A DNA stretch of 64,000 nt from Paenibacillus planticolens (GCF_013141725.1 NZ_WHNZ01000004.1:1-64000), one strand, 5' to 3'. Shown: positions 31,839 through 40,043, counted from the stretch's first letter. Made by a program: numbers and translations. Notes: a model not told the origin generated them from the sequence alone.

Positions 31839-32682
31839 TAATTGATAGCACCTTCTGTCAGCAATGGCAGTCGAAAACTCCGCTAAACGGGGGAACTCTC
31901 GAACGAGACAATCCCGTGCTAAGCTTACGCTCCACTACGACCCCTAGAAAGGAGGAGACTATATGGAATACGTAGTTTATTCAATTACAACGCTCCACAA
32001 CGGCATCAAATATTTCGGAAGAAGTCAGGAATACCCGAAGAGACGACGCGCACACTTAAACATGTTGCGGACAAATAAGCATGCAAATGTCCGTATGCAA
32101 GAAGCATTCAATCAGTACGGAGAAGATAACTTCGTATTTGAGGTTCTACATACATTCAATAACCTACAGGAAGCAACCGAACGTGAGCAGCAATATATTG
32201 ACGACCAGTCTATCGAGAAATATAACGTAGGCGATGCGATTGATGGCGGCGACACATTTACACGTAACCCACGAAAGGAAGAGATACGCCACCTAAAGCA
32301 CGAACGAAATGCCGGAATAAATAACCCTATGTACGGAAAGCCGAAGTCGGAAAAAACTATCGCACGGATCAAAGAAGCTAACTCCAAGCCGATAGTAGTA
32401 GACGGAATAGTTTATGACAGTACATCGGAATACGCAAGATTAATTGGGGTCGGGCCAACAACGGTACTTTATCGCATAAATAGCGAGAGGTTCCCGAATT
32501 ACCAACGCGTGGAGCGTAAGAATGCCTAACGACTATCCCGAAAGGGAGTACGCCGCAAGCGATGGGCGGTGGAAACGCGGAGGGTCCCAAGTGGACCGTG
32601 ATATAGTCTATTCTGTACGGTGACGTACAGCAGTTCATAAGAGAACGCGTAAGGGAGTAGCGTCCGTTGCGGAATATAAAAG
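31839..32682 (+). ncRNA. group I self-splicing intron in nrdE
   Basis: Exon 1 ends in T and the intron ends in G, as group I introns require. GCAC at 31848-31851 can pair with the exon end GTGT, with U-G at the splice site (P1). Core elements are seen: AATCCCGTGCTAAGC (31910-31924, P/Q), AACGACTA (32528-32535, R) and GATATAGTC (32600-32608, S); GACTAT (32531-32536) pairs with ATAGTC (32603-32608) as P7. Removal joins NLC to TEITQN, restoring the family consensus. The 844-base intron encodes a GIY-YIG enzyme. Confidence 0.9.
31963..32529 (+). CDS. intron-encoded GIY-YIG homing endonuclease
   Basis: The 188-residue product has an N-terminal GIY-YIG domain (VVYSITTLHNGIKYFGRS, Arg in PKRRRAH, Glu in EREQQYI), NUMOD3-like basic segments and a C-terminal HTH (DSTSEYARLIGVGPTTVLYR). 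AAAGGAGGAG precedes the ATG. It lies wholly inside the group I intron and stops just before the R core element, so the ORF ends where ribozyme structure begins. It would cut intronless nrdE genes of competing phages and copy the intron in. Confidence 0.92.
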   Translation: MEYVVYSITTLHNGIKYFGRSQEYPKRRRAHLNMLRTNKHANVRMQEAFNQYGEDNFVFEVLHTFNNLQEATEREQQYIDDQSIEKYNVGDAIDGGDTFTRNPRKEEIRHLKHERNAGINNPMYGKPKSEKTIARIKEANSKPIVVDGIVYDSTSEYARLIGVGPTTVLYRINSERFPNYQRVERKNA

Positions 32683-33618
32683 ACCGAAATTACGCAAAAC
32701 CAGTCGGCGACGGTCGTAACGAATGAGATCGCGAATGGTGACGTCATCATAACGTACAAGAAGGCCGGCGATTTCGTCGTCTGCAACCTATCTTCCGTTA
32801 ACTTGCCGCGTACCGTTGAAGCTGACGTCTTGGAGCGCTTGATTCCGATTCAGGTCCGCATGCTTGATAATGTAATCGACTTGAATACGATTGACGTTCT
32901 GCAGGCGCAGATTACGAATAAAAAGTATCGCGCGATCGGGCTCGGTACGTTCGGATGGGCTCATTTACTCGCGAAGAAACAGATCAAGTGGGAATCGGAG
33001 GATGCTGTCAAGTACTGCGATGGGCTTTACGAGCGAATCGCGTTCCTGGCGATTAAAGCTAGTGCTGCGTTAGCTTTAGAGAAAGGCGCGTATCCAGCGT
33101 TCGAGGGTAGCGATTGGCAAACGGGGGAATATTTCCGTCAGCGCTATTTCGGTGAAACCGGACACTACACGCACACGACTCCGATGTGGACCGTTCTTGC
33201 CGGATTGATTTCCGAGACCGGTATCCGTAACGGCTACTTAATGGCGGTCGCGCCGAATATGTCTACCGCTAAGATCGGCGGCAGTACGGACGGAATCGAT
33301 CCGATATTCAAACGCGAATACTCCGAAGAAAAGAAATCGTACAAAATCCCGGTAACCGCGCCGGACCTATCGCCGGAAACGTTCTGGTTCTATAAATCCG
33401 CGTACGACATTGATCAAACGTGGTCCATCCGCCAGAATGCGGCACGCCAGCGTCACGTAGACCAGGCGATTTCGTTCAATTTATACGTTCGCAGCGATAT
33501 TAAAGCGAAGGATCTGCTCGATCTTCATATACTCGCGTGGGAAAGCGGTTTGAAATCTACGTACTACACGAGATCAATCGATCTCAAAACGGAAACTTGC
33601 GACGCGTGCGCATCATAA
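32683..33618 (+). CDS. nrdE: ribonucleotide reductase large subunit, exon 2
   Basis: The 311 residues continue the reductase directly after the intron: TEITQNQ supplies the essential Glu two residues after the radical cysteine, followed by the CNLSSVNLPR segment, PNMSTAKIGGSTDGIDP and the C-terminal redox pair TCDACAS. The first in-frame start codons inside this exon have no role; translation depends on splicing of the upstream transcript. Confidence 0.9.
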   Translation, partial: TEITQNQSATVVTNEIANGDVIITYKKAGDFVVCNLSSVNLPRTVEADVLERLIPIQVRMLDNVIDLNTIDVLQAQITNKKYRAIGLGTFGWAHLLAKKQIKWESEDAVKYCDGLYERIAFLAIKASAALALEKGAYPAFEGSDWQTGEYFRQRYFGETGHYTHTTPMWTVLAGLISETGIRNGYLMAVAPNMSTAKIGGSTDGIDPIFKREYSEEKKSYKIPVTAPDLSPETFWFYKSAYDIDQTWSIRQNAARQRHVDQAISFNLYVRSDIKAKDLLDLHILAWESGLKSTYYTRSIDLKTETCDACAS

Positions 33619-33634
33619 TCGAAAGGGTGACGGA

Positions 33635-34663
33635 ATGAAGCAGCGTAAATTGTATGACGTAACAGCACCGAACAGATCAACCGGCATTATCAACGGAGAA
33701 TCGTCGAACGTCCTTAACTGGGACGACGTTCGATTCCCGTGGGCACCGCCGATGTACAAGAATATGCTGCGTAACTTCTGGATTCCAGACGAGATTAACA
33801 TGACCGGCGACGTCAAACAGTGGCCGCAGCTATCCGAAAACGAACGCGCGACGTTCCGTAAGACTATCGGACTCCTCGCATTCTTAGATTCGATTCAGAC
33901 GGACTATTCCGCCAAAGCAGCGCAGTTCTTAACGGACTCGTCGCTGTCGGCGTTAATGTCCGTCCTATCGTTCCAGGAAGTCGTCCATAACCAATCATAT
34001 TCCTACGTGCTATCTTCGCTCGTGCCTAAAGCGGAGCAAGACGCCATCTTCGAATATTGGAAGATGGACGCCGTCCTCCGCGAGCGTAATGACTTTATCG
34101 CGAAAGGGTATCAGCGCTTTATTGACGAGCCGTCTCCGCAAACGTTCTTCGAGTCGATCGTCTACGATATCGTCCTCGAAGGTTTGTTCTTCTACTGTGG
34201 ATTTTCGTTCTTCTACAACCTTGCGCGAAATCAGAAAATGCTCGCGACCAATACGATGATACGCTTTATCAACCGCGATGAGGAGATTCACGTCCGCCTG
34301 TTCACGCAAATCTTCCGCGAGCTATTGGCGGAGTATCCCGAACTCGATACGGAAGCTAACCGTGAATTCGTCCGCGAAACATTCCGCCAGGCTGCCGAAT
34401 TAGAGATCGCATGGGGCGAGTACATTATCGGAAACAAATTCGACGGAATTACAATGGCGGAACTCTCCGCGTACATTAAATTCATCGCGAACAAGCGCGT
34501 CCACGAACTCGGCATCGATCGCCCATTTGACGGACACCGCCGTAACCCTATGCGATGGATTAAAGCGTACGAGGATAATGACGCAGGTAAGACGGACTTT
34601 TTCGAGAGTCGCGTGACTTCTTACGTAAAGGTTTCGGATTCGAACGGATTCGACGATCTATAG
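33635..34663 (+). CDS. nrdF: ribonucleotide reductase small subunit
   Basis: The 342-residue product has the metal ligands of the radical-generating subunit: Asp in AFLDSIQ, E and H in QEVVH with the radical Tyr four residues later (HNQSY), Glu in VLEGLFF and the RDEEIH pair. It forms the cofactor that oxidises the cysteine in the large subunit. ATCGAAAGGGTGACGG precedes the ATG, 16 bp after the large subunit. The two subunits are thus co-transcribed, with intron splicing affecting only the first. Confidence 0.93.
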   Translation: MKQRKLYDVTAPNRSTGIINGESSNVLNWDDVRFPWAPPMYKNMLRNFWIPDEINMTGDVKQWPQLSENERATFRKTIGLLAFLDSIQTDYSAKAAQFLTDSSLSALMSVLSFQEVVHNQSYSYVLSSLVPKAEQDAIFEYWKMDAVLRERNDFIAKGYQRFIDEPSPQTFFESIVYDIVLEGLFFYCGFSFFYNLARNQKMLATNTMIRFINRDEEIHVRLFTQIFRELLAEYPELDTEANREFVRETFRQAAELEIAWGEYIIGNKFDGITMAELSAYIKFIANKRVHELGIDRPFDGHRRNPMRWIKAYEDNDAGKTDFFESRVTSYVKVSDSNGFDDL

Positions 34664-34703
34664 TGTACGGAAATCTCCCGTGCGGAGTCGTAGTAAGTGA
34701 AAG
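34664..34703 (+). promoter_or_regulatory. conserved phage motif copy 5
   Basis: TGTACGGAA (34664-34672), 14 bp, GTCGTA (34687-34692), then AAGTGAAAG. It starts directly after the small-subunit stop codon and lies 42 bp before the PhoH start, dividing the nucleotide-metabolism genes into two units. Confidence 0.65.
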
Positions 34704-34734
34704 CGCGCAAGACAAATTAACGGAGGTGGTTGCG

Positions 34735-35457
34735 TTGGCACATTGGGGCATATCGGCGCGTAACGCAGGACAGACGGCGGCCATTAGAGCGCTGACGAAT
34801 GACAAGCCGTTCCTTTTCTTAACGGGTCCGGCCGGCACTGGTAAAACGCTGATCACGCAAGCCGTCGGCCTTTCTCGCGTAGAGGACCATGACTTCCGCA
34901 AGCTAGTATACACGCGGTTACAAACGCAGCTTGGCGCTGATGTCGGTGCGTTGCCGGGCACGATCGATGAGAAGACGTACCCGTTCGTCCGCCCATTCCT
35001 CGATAACCTCGATATCATGACGACGCAGAAACGCTCGCTCCTTGAACAATACACGAAAGGTGACGAGGATAGGCGCAAAGTCTTCTTCGATCCGATCCAA
35101 ACGTTGCGGGGCGGAACTTTCCATAACGCGTTCGTTATCGTCGATGAAACGCAAAACCTCGATACGCATACGCAGCTAGGCGTCGGAACGCGGCTCGGTA
35201 CCGGTACGAAATTCGTATTCTGCGGCAACTTCGCGCAGATTGATAACGATAAACTGCGGACGCCAAAGAGTAACGGGTTCTACCGATTGCTTAAAGGGCT
35301 TTACGAAGCCGGCGAGGAAGCTGCGCCATACTTCGATCACGTTAATCTGACGGAAGTTGAGCGTCATCCTGCTGTCGCGTTGGTCGAGCGGATATTGCGT
35401 AGTAATGAAGTGGCACCGGAATTTGAAACGTTAGAAGCGAGGGGGAACGTTAAATGA
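34735..35457 (+). CDS. phoH: PhoH-like P-loop ATPase
   Basis: The 240-residue product has Walker A TGPAGTGKT and Walker B FVIVDETQN, with FCGNFAQID as sensor, the pattern of PhoH proteins, which are common in large phages and thought to act as RNA helicases or nucleases. The TTG at 34735 is eight bases after CGGAGG; the open frame upstream overlaps the promoter-like motif and is not used. Confidence 0.88.
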   Translation: MAHWGISARNAGQTAAIRALTNDKPFLFLTGPAGTGKTLITQAVGLSRVEDHDFRKLVYTRLQTQLGADVGALPGTIDEKTYPFVRPFLDNLDIMTTQKRSLLEQYTKGDEDRRKVFFDPIQTLRGGTFHNAFVIVDETQNLDTHTQLGVGTRLGTGTKFVFCGNFAQIDNDKLRTPKSNGFYRLLKGLYEAGEEAAPYFDHVNLTEVERHPAVALVERILRSNEVAPEFETLEARGNVK

Positions 35458-35591
35458 CAACGCAAGCAAACGAAGAGTGTAGGCGTTTTGAGTGCGTAGA
35501 GTGCGACCAAGAGGTCGAGGTAGAAGTTGGAACGTATGCCGAAGATAACGATATGTGTTTGCGCTGTTGGTGCGCTTACCAAGGAGGGTGA
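35454..35591 (+). CDS. small zinc-ribbon protein (45 aa)
   Basis: The frame encodes FECVECDQEV and later MCLRCWCAY, two cysteine pairs of a zinc ribbon separated by an acidic beta segment. It overlaps the PhoH stop by four bases (ATGA). The third such small ribbon in this genome; role unknown. Confidence 0.65.
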   Translation: MTTQANEECRRFECVECDQEVEVEVGTYAEDNDMCLRCWCAYQGG

Positions 35592-35596
35592 CGCAA

Positions 35597-35953
35597 ATGA
35601 ACGACAAATTAACGCAAATTTACGAAATGCAGCAATCGCTCGACGAACGCATCGTTACTGATCGTGGCATCGAAAAGTCGCTCGACGAGTGGGTTATCGG
35701 AATCACTCTCGCAATGGAATCGGAAATTGACGAGATCCGGCGCGAAGTTAACTGGAAATGGTGGAAGAATCCGAAGCCGATCGATAAGGCGGCGCTGCAG
35801 GGCGAAGTTATAGACATGTGGCATTTCCTGCTGAGTCTATCGCGAGTAGTCGGATTGAGCGCGGATGATATCCACCGCATCTACGTCGAGAAGAACGCGG
35901 AAAATCACGCAAGGCAGGACGGGACGAGCGCGAAGGAGGGATACGCAGTATGA
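35597..35953 (+). CDS. dimeric dUTPase (all-alpha NTP pyrophosphohydrolase family)
   Basis: The 118-residue product shows the all-alpha dUTPase/MazG pattern: a metal-binding ESEIDEIRREVNWKWWK stretch and EVIDMWHFLLSLSR. It hydrolyses dUTP to dUMP, feeding the neighbouring thymidylate synthase and keeping uracil out of phage DNA. CCAAGGAGGGTGAC precedes the ATG. Confidence 0.85.
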   Translation: MNDKLTQIYEMQQSLDERIVTDRGIEKSLDEWVIGITLAMESEIDEIRREVNWKWWKNPKPIDKAALQGEVIDMWHFLLSLSRVVGLSADDIHRIYVEKNAENHARQDGTSAKEGYAV

Positions 35954-36174
35954 GTGATCTGTGGTCAGGTGTTAGAAAGTACGTACTCAAACGTGATGAT
36001 GGCGTTTATACGGCCGGTCAATTTCGTGGACGCGCCAACACAGTAAAAGACATTTATGACGCGGCTCGTTACACGCAAGGTGGCGCAAAGTCGGCGCGAG
36101 GGTGGGTTAACGACAAGGAGCGTTGGTCCGTTGTTCCTGTGATCGTAATTATAACGGAGGAGGCCGCCAATTGA
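35950..36174 (+). CDS. phage hypothetical protein (74 aa)
   Basis: Overlaps the dUTPase stop (ATGA). The product is a small alpha/beta protein with YVLKRDDGVYTAGQFRGR and ARYTQGGAKSARGW segments. It is placed between two dUMP-related genes but no family is recognised. Confidence 0.6.
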   Translation: MSDLWSGVRKYVLKRDDGVYTAGQFRGRANTVKDIYDAARYTQGGAKSARGWVNDKERWSVVPVIVIITEEAAN

Positions 36175-36926
36175 ACGTTAAGCTAATCGCACACACAGCG
36201 CTTTCCATCGATTTCCTTTCACGATTGCCATTCGATCTTTACGGAGAATTCCGCGACGCAAACGATCGCCAAGCCGTCGCCCTCACCGCAATTCGAACGT
36301 GCTACTCACCGAACGCACCGTCCGAGATCCTCACGCTAGAAGGCGCCAAGTACTTCGGTCAATCCGCGTCAGATGGCGAAGCTGGCACGGAGGCCGACCG
36401 CCTATTCCGCCACATCGTACGGTCGGGACACGCGAGTACACTCGAACACCTTACGTACACATTCGCGATCGAAGGCGTGTCTCGCGCCCTTCTCGCGCAA
36501 CTTACGCGCCACCGTCAATTTTCGTTTAGCGTCCAATCGCAGCGTTACGTTAAATTCGGTAGCGGCGATAAAGCAGGCGGATTTGATTACGTTACTCCTA
36601 AGTCGTTGGGTGGAAAGTATTCGACGGCTAACGGTGGAGCGACGGCGGACGAGGTATACGAAGATTTTATGGGAATTGCCCAAGCGTATTATAACGAGTT
36701 ACGCCGCGTTGGAGTTCCCGCCGAAGATGCCCGTTTCGTCCTACCGAATGCCGCCGCCTGTAACATCGTCATGACCGCCAACCTGCGCGCCATCCTCGAA
36801 TTCTACTCGAAGCGCAACGCCAGTACGCACGCTCAATGGGAGATCGCGGAACTTGCCGAAAGCATCCGCGGCGAAATCGAAAAGGTTGACGCGTGGATTA
36901 CGCCTTACTTCGGAGTGCAGGCATAG
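36171..36926 (+). CDS. thyX: flavin-dependent thymidylate synthase ThyX
   Basis: The 251-residue product has the ThyX signature RHRQFSFSVQSQRY, which binds dUMP and FAD, plus HASTLEH near residue 84 and NASTHAQWEI near the C-terminus. It makes dTMP from dUMP using methylene-tetrahydrofolate and FAD. It starts at a TTG four bases inside the previous stop, after GGAGGAGGCC. It works in sequence with dUTPase and the dNMP kinase at 38227. Confidence 0.93.
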   Translation: MNVKLIAHTALSIDFLSRLPFDLYGEFRDANDRQAVALTAIRTCYSPNAPSEILTLEGAKYFGQSASDGEAGTEADRLFRHIVRSGHASTLEHLTYTFAIEGVSRALLAQLTRHRQFSFSVQSQRYVKFGSGDKAGGFDYVTPKSLGGKYSTANGGATADEVYEDFMGIAQAYYNELRRVGVPAEDARFVLPNAAACNIVMTANLRAILEFYSKRNASTHAQWEIAELAESIRGEIEKVDAWITPYFGVQA

Positions 36927-37312
36927 CGCTACTCGTCGCATTAATGTTCGCACTCATGACGACAGGCAGCGAAGAGTATGCGCAATCTCACGCAACGTAT
37001 GAAATCACAGCGTATACTGCGGGTTACGAATCCACCGGAAAACGACCCGGCGATCGCGGTTACGGCATCACAGCGAGCGGCAAGAAGACGGAGGAAGGCG
37101 TTACGGCAGCGTGTGGTCCGGACTTGGCGTTCGGCACTCGCGTTGAGATACCGGAACTTGGGCGGACTTATACGTGTCAGGACAGAGGCGGCGCAATCAC
37201 GGCGGGCCACATCGACGTTTACATGGCGTCAGAGAATCGCGCTAGGCAATTCGGAAGGCAGACGATGCGCGTAAAAATAATCCCGCCGGAGAGCGGAAAA
37301 GGAGCGGTATGA
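36893..37312 (+). CDS. exported 3D-domain cell-wall protein
   Basis: A signal peptide or membrane anchor (residues 7-24, SAGIALLVALMFALMTTG) precedes a 3D domain: TAYTAGYESTG, YGITASGK, LAFGTRVEIP and DRGGAITAGHIDVYM, ending QTMRVKIIPP. This fold, named for three aspartates, is found in lytic transglycosylase-like enzymes. The phage could use it for cell-wall remodelling or lysis. It starts at GTG inside the end of thyX, an unusual 34-base overlap, after AAAAGGTTG. Confidence 0.82.
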   Translation: MDYALLRSAGIALLVALMFALMTTGSEEYAQSHATYEITAYTAGYESTGKRPGDRGYGITASGKKTEEGVTAACGPDLAFGTRVEIPELGRTYTCQDRGGAITAGHIDVYMASENRARQFGRQTMRVKIIPPESGKGAV

Positions 37313-38230
37313 ATGAGCGAAAAGTTAACGGTTGTAGATGGTAAGCAATATCGCGAGGTAAGTCGGAAGGCTAACGTTGGGGAACGGATTAAGATCGTGC
37401 AAGCTTCCTTGACTTTTGGAGATTACGTTAACGGTACGGTTATGACTGTGGAACATATCGAACCTAACGGAGTCCGTGTTTATCCGTACGTTGACCGCGT
37501 AAACATCTGTAAATTTATTGCAGATTACGAATACGTCGTCCTCGAACCGATCGAAGTCACCGATGATCTCCGCGCCCTAATCGACGGCCTCACGCAGTCC
37601 TTCGCCAACCTTACGTTAAGGGTGACGGAGCTTGATCGTCAGGTAACGGAAATCCTACGTCCTATCGCGACGTACAAACCGATTAAGCCGAAGCCGAAAA
37701 CGCGCGATGAGATCGTTGAGCAGGCGAAGAAGGACGTGGTGAAACTGTCCACGAAATACCAGTCTTCCTCAGAAACCCCGTCCAGACGCAGTTTTTGGCC
37801 AAAAGAATGCGAAAAGGACGGACTTTTTCCAGTGCATTACGTGGAGTTCGTAGTTAACCGAGAAAAACGCACTGTCGTAGCGCTTATTCGCTACCTGGAC
37901 GACAAGCACGTTATCTACGTAGGCAAATCCCGTTGCGCTCCCGACGATTGCTTCAACGCCCACATTGGTCGCGCAATCGCGTTGCGCCGTGCGTTAGGGC
38001 TGACGGTGCCAGCGGAGTATTACGAAGCGCCACAGCCGGAAAGTGTGCGCGTAGGGGATGTCGTTAGGTGGCGCAATAGCGACAGCATTTATCGCATCAC
38101 GAGGATATCCGGAAATAAGTACGGACTGTACTCGTTCCTTTTCGGAAATGACAGCGGTGATTGGACGTACGACGACTTCAACGCAAAGTACGTTATCACC
38201 GACGACTCACGCGAGGAGGTGGGCGCGTGA
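37313..38230 (+). CDS. protein with KOW/SH3-like domains and a coiled coil
   Basis: The 305-residue product opens with the same unit as the protein at 23246 (YREVSRKANVGERIKIV ... EYVVLEP), followed by a coiled stretch (LRALIDGLTQSFANLTLRV), a central alpha/beta domain and another beta unit (RVGDVVRWRNSDSIYRIT). The shared module implies duplication within this genome. AAAAGGAGCGG precedes the ATG. Function unknown. Confidence 0.6.
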   Translation: MSEKLTVVDGKQYREVSRKANVGERIKIVQASLTFGDYVNGTVMTVEHIEPNGVRVYPYVDRVNICKFIADYEYVVLEPIEVTDDLRALIDGLTQSFANLTLRVTELDRQVTEILRPIATYKPIKPKPKTRDEIVEQAKKDVVKLSTKYQSSSETPSRRSFWPKECEKDGLFPVHYVEFVVNREKRTVVALIRYLDDKHVIYVGKSRCAPDDCFNAHIGRAIALRRALGLTVPAEYYEAPQPESVRVGDVVRWRNSDSIYRITRISGNKYGLYSFLFGNDSGDWTYDDFNAKYVITDDSREEVGA

Positions 38231-38802
38231 ATATCGCGCTAACAGGTCGCCTGCGCAGCGGAAAGGATTCGGTCGCTGCGTACCTCTGCGAAAAGTACGG
38301 ATACACGCGATTCGCGTTCGGTGACGAGCTTAAGCGATACTATCACGAATTATTCGGCGAAATGGGCACGAAGCCACGCGAAGGTTATCAATGGTTCGGC
38401 CAAGCGATGCGGCAGCGTGATCCTGACGTATGGGTGCGGAAGTGTTTCGCGTCGATTGATTTTAGGCGCAGTGATAACGCGGCACTCAACAGCAGCCTTA
38501 AGCGTTATAGTAAACGTCCGAATTTATCGGTGCCGTTCCACGCCGTCATCACAGACCTCCGCCAGCCGAACGAATACGAGCGCTGCCGCGTCGAAGGTTA
38601 CGTCATTATCCGCGTTAAGGCGCCGGAAGACGTCCGCATCAATCGCGCGATCGAATCGGCAGATACGTTTAACCTGGCGGACCTGCGCCACGATACGGAA
38701 GCGCACGTCGATACATTTGCGGTCGACTACGAGATAGATAACGACGGCACATTGGCGGAGTTGTATGCGCAAATTGACGCAATTATGACGAAGGTGGGGT
38801 GA
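38227..38802 (+). CDS. deoxynucleoside monophosphate kinase-like
   Basis: The 191-residue product starts at GTG overlapping the previous stop (GTGA) after GAGGAGGTG. Its P-loop ALTGRLRSGKDSVAAYL is at residues 4-20, with FAFGDELKRY and VITDLRQPNE following, as in phage dNMP kinases and dephospho-CoA-kinase-like proteins. It would phosphorylate dNMPs from degraded host DNA or from ThyX. Confidence 0.8.
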   Translation: MNIALTGRLRSGKDSVAAYLCEKYGYTRFAFGDELKRYYHELFGEMGTKPREGYQWFGQAMRQRDPDVWVRKCFASIDFRRSDNAALNSSLKRYSKRPNLSVPFHAVITDLRQPNEYERCRVEGYVIIRVKAPEDVRINRAIESADTFNLADLRHDTEAHVDTFAVDYEIDNDGTLAELYAQIDAIMTKVG

Positions 38803-38925
38803 GTGGGGATCGAATCAATTTTATACCCGATAGGACGATTATTTCCCTTACTCACAATCATCGGACTAAGTTACGCATGGGGCTATTATAACGCGAAAAC
38901 AAAGTGGAAGGGGCGTCGCGATTGA
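38803..38925 (+). CDS. single-pass membrane peptide (40 aa)
   Basis: GTG after AAGGTGGGG. A hydrophobic helix (YPIGRLFPLLTIIGLSYAWG) is followed by a basic tail (NAKTKWKGRRD). Its stop overlaps the next TTG start. Sits between two soluble enzymes; role unknown. Confidence 0.5.
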   Translation: MGIESILYPIGRLFPLLTIIGLSYAWGYYNAKTKWKGRRD

Positions 38926-39842
38926 TTCATATTAACTTTAACTCTGGCGGCATCGGATCGTATTCGGCCGGAAAGCGGATTATTGCGGAGCACGGCGCCG
39001 ATAACGTTATCAATCTATTCACCGATACTCTGATCGAAGATCGCGATCTATATCGTTTCCTCATCGAAACTAACGCGGAGTTTTACGGAATTGAACGTCC
39101 TGTAGCGTTACTCGAAAAGTGCGCTGATATTCCGGACATTACTTCGGAAGAAGCGGTCACTAGGCGTAAGGAGCTTCTTGCGGAAATTTCAACGGAAGCC
39201 ATGCGCTTGATGCCGAATCTCATTTGGATTGCGGAAGGCCGCACGCCGTGGGAAGTTTTCTTCGCGGTTAGGTATCTCGGAAATTCGCGAATAGCTCAAT
39301 GTTCTCACGTATTAAAGCAAGCAACTGCGGATAAGTGGATACGTGATAACTACGGTCCAGACGAGTGCGTGTTATATCTCGGCATCGACTGGACGGAGGC
39401 TCACCGAAGGGAAGCGCCGATTAAGAATTGGGCGCCATATCGTATCGAGTTCCCGATGTGCGATGAGCCATTATTGTATAAATACGATATGTTAGAGTTA
39501 CTCGATGCTGCTCAGATCTCGCGTCCTCGATTATATGGAAAGGGGTTTGCTCACAACAATTGCGGTGGATTTTGCGTCCGGGCAGGTCAAGGTCATTTCC
39601 TCAATCTTCTAACAGAGTTCCCGGAGCAGTACGCGTATCATGAAAATAAAGAGGAGGACATTCGTACCTTTCTTGGAAAGAACGTATCAATTCTGAAGCG
39701 AGTTCGCGGGAAGAAGACGTACCGACTGACATTGCGCCAGCTACGTGGATTATACGAGGACACCGCAAGGAGAACGCAAATCGATCGTGAGGACATCGGA
39801 GGCTGCGGATGTTTTGTGTCACCGGAGGCGGCCGATGAGTGA
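38922..39842 (+). CDS. PAPS-reductase-like PP-loop protein
   Basis: The 306-residue product has a PP-loop NSGGIGSYSAGKR near residues 6-18, then CSHVLKQ and a cysteine group NCGGFCVRAGQ with GCGCF at the end that could hold an iron-sulphur cluster. The family activates substrates with ATP, for example in sulphur transfer; the phage variant with SGGIGS is common among large phages but its substrate is not established. Next to dNMP kinase and ThyX it may act in nucleotide or DNA base modification. TTG start after GGAAGGGG. Confidence 0.72.
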   Translation: MIHINFNSGGIGSYSAGKRIIAEHGADNVINLFTDTLIEDRDLYRFLIETNAEFYGIERPVALLEKCADIPDITSEEAVTRRKELLAEISTEAMRLMPNLIWIAEGRTPWEVFFAVRYLGNSRIAQCSHVLKQATADKWIRDNYGPDECVLYLGIDWTEAHRREAPIKNWAPYRIEFPMCDEPLLYKYDMLELLDAAQISRPRLYGKGFAHNNCGGFCVRAGQGHFLNLLTEFPEQYAYHENKEEDIRTFLGKNVSILKRVRGKKTYRLTLRQLRGLYEDTARRTQIDREDIGGCGCFVSPEAADE

Positions 39843-40032
39843 CGCACCCCTTTCCGCATATGACGCTTATCGCGCCGGCTATTACGCAGGCTATTTCCGC
39901 GGAAGATTGGCGCAGATGAATGGTGAGGATTACGATGCGCGAACGCCTGTTGAACGTGAGGGGAACGGTGCGGTAACGTACGGTGATCCGTGGGATAATG
40001 AAGAAAAAGAACTACCGAATAGGCAACGGTAG
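39835..40032 (+). CDS. tyrosine-rich small protein (65 aa)
   Basis: ATG after CGGAGGCGG, overlapping the previous stop. The N-terminal half has repeated Tyr-Gly-Arg segments (YDAYRAGYYAGYFRGRLAQ), the rest is acidic. It ends the long nucleotide-metabolism operon, with its last codons inside a terminator stem. No family recognised. Confidence 0.6.
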   Translation: MSDAPLSAYDAYRAGYYAGYFRGRLAQMNGEDYDARTPVEREGNGAVTYGDPWDNEEKELPNRQR

Positions 40033-40035
40033 TTC
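40000..40035. terminator. terminator shared by converging transcripts
   Basis: GAACTACCG (40009-40017) pairs perfectly with CGGTAGTTC (40027-40035). On the minus strand the stem is followed by TTTTTCTTC, so it terminates the gene at 40044-40436; on the plus strand the T-run is weak. Confidence 0.75.
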
Positions 40036-40043
40036 CAATCGTT

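Noticed and set aside
32617..32634. CTGTACGGTGACGTACAG as a sixth copy of the promoter-like motif
   Set aside because: Only TGTACGG is shared; there is no GTCGTA at the right distance, and it is a hairpin within the group I intron.
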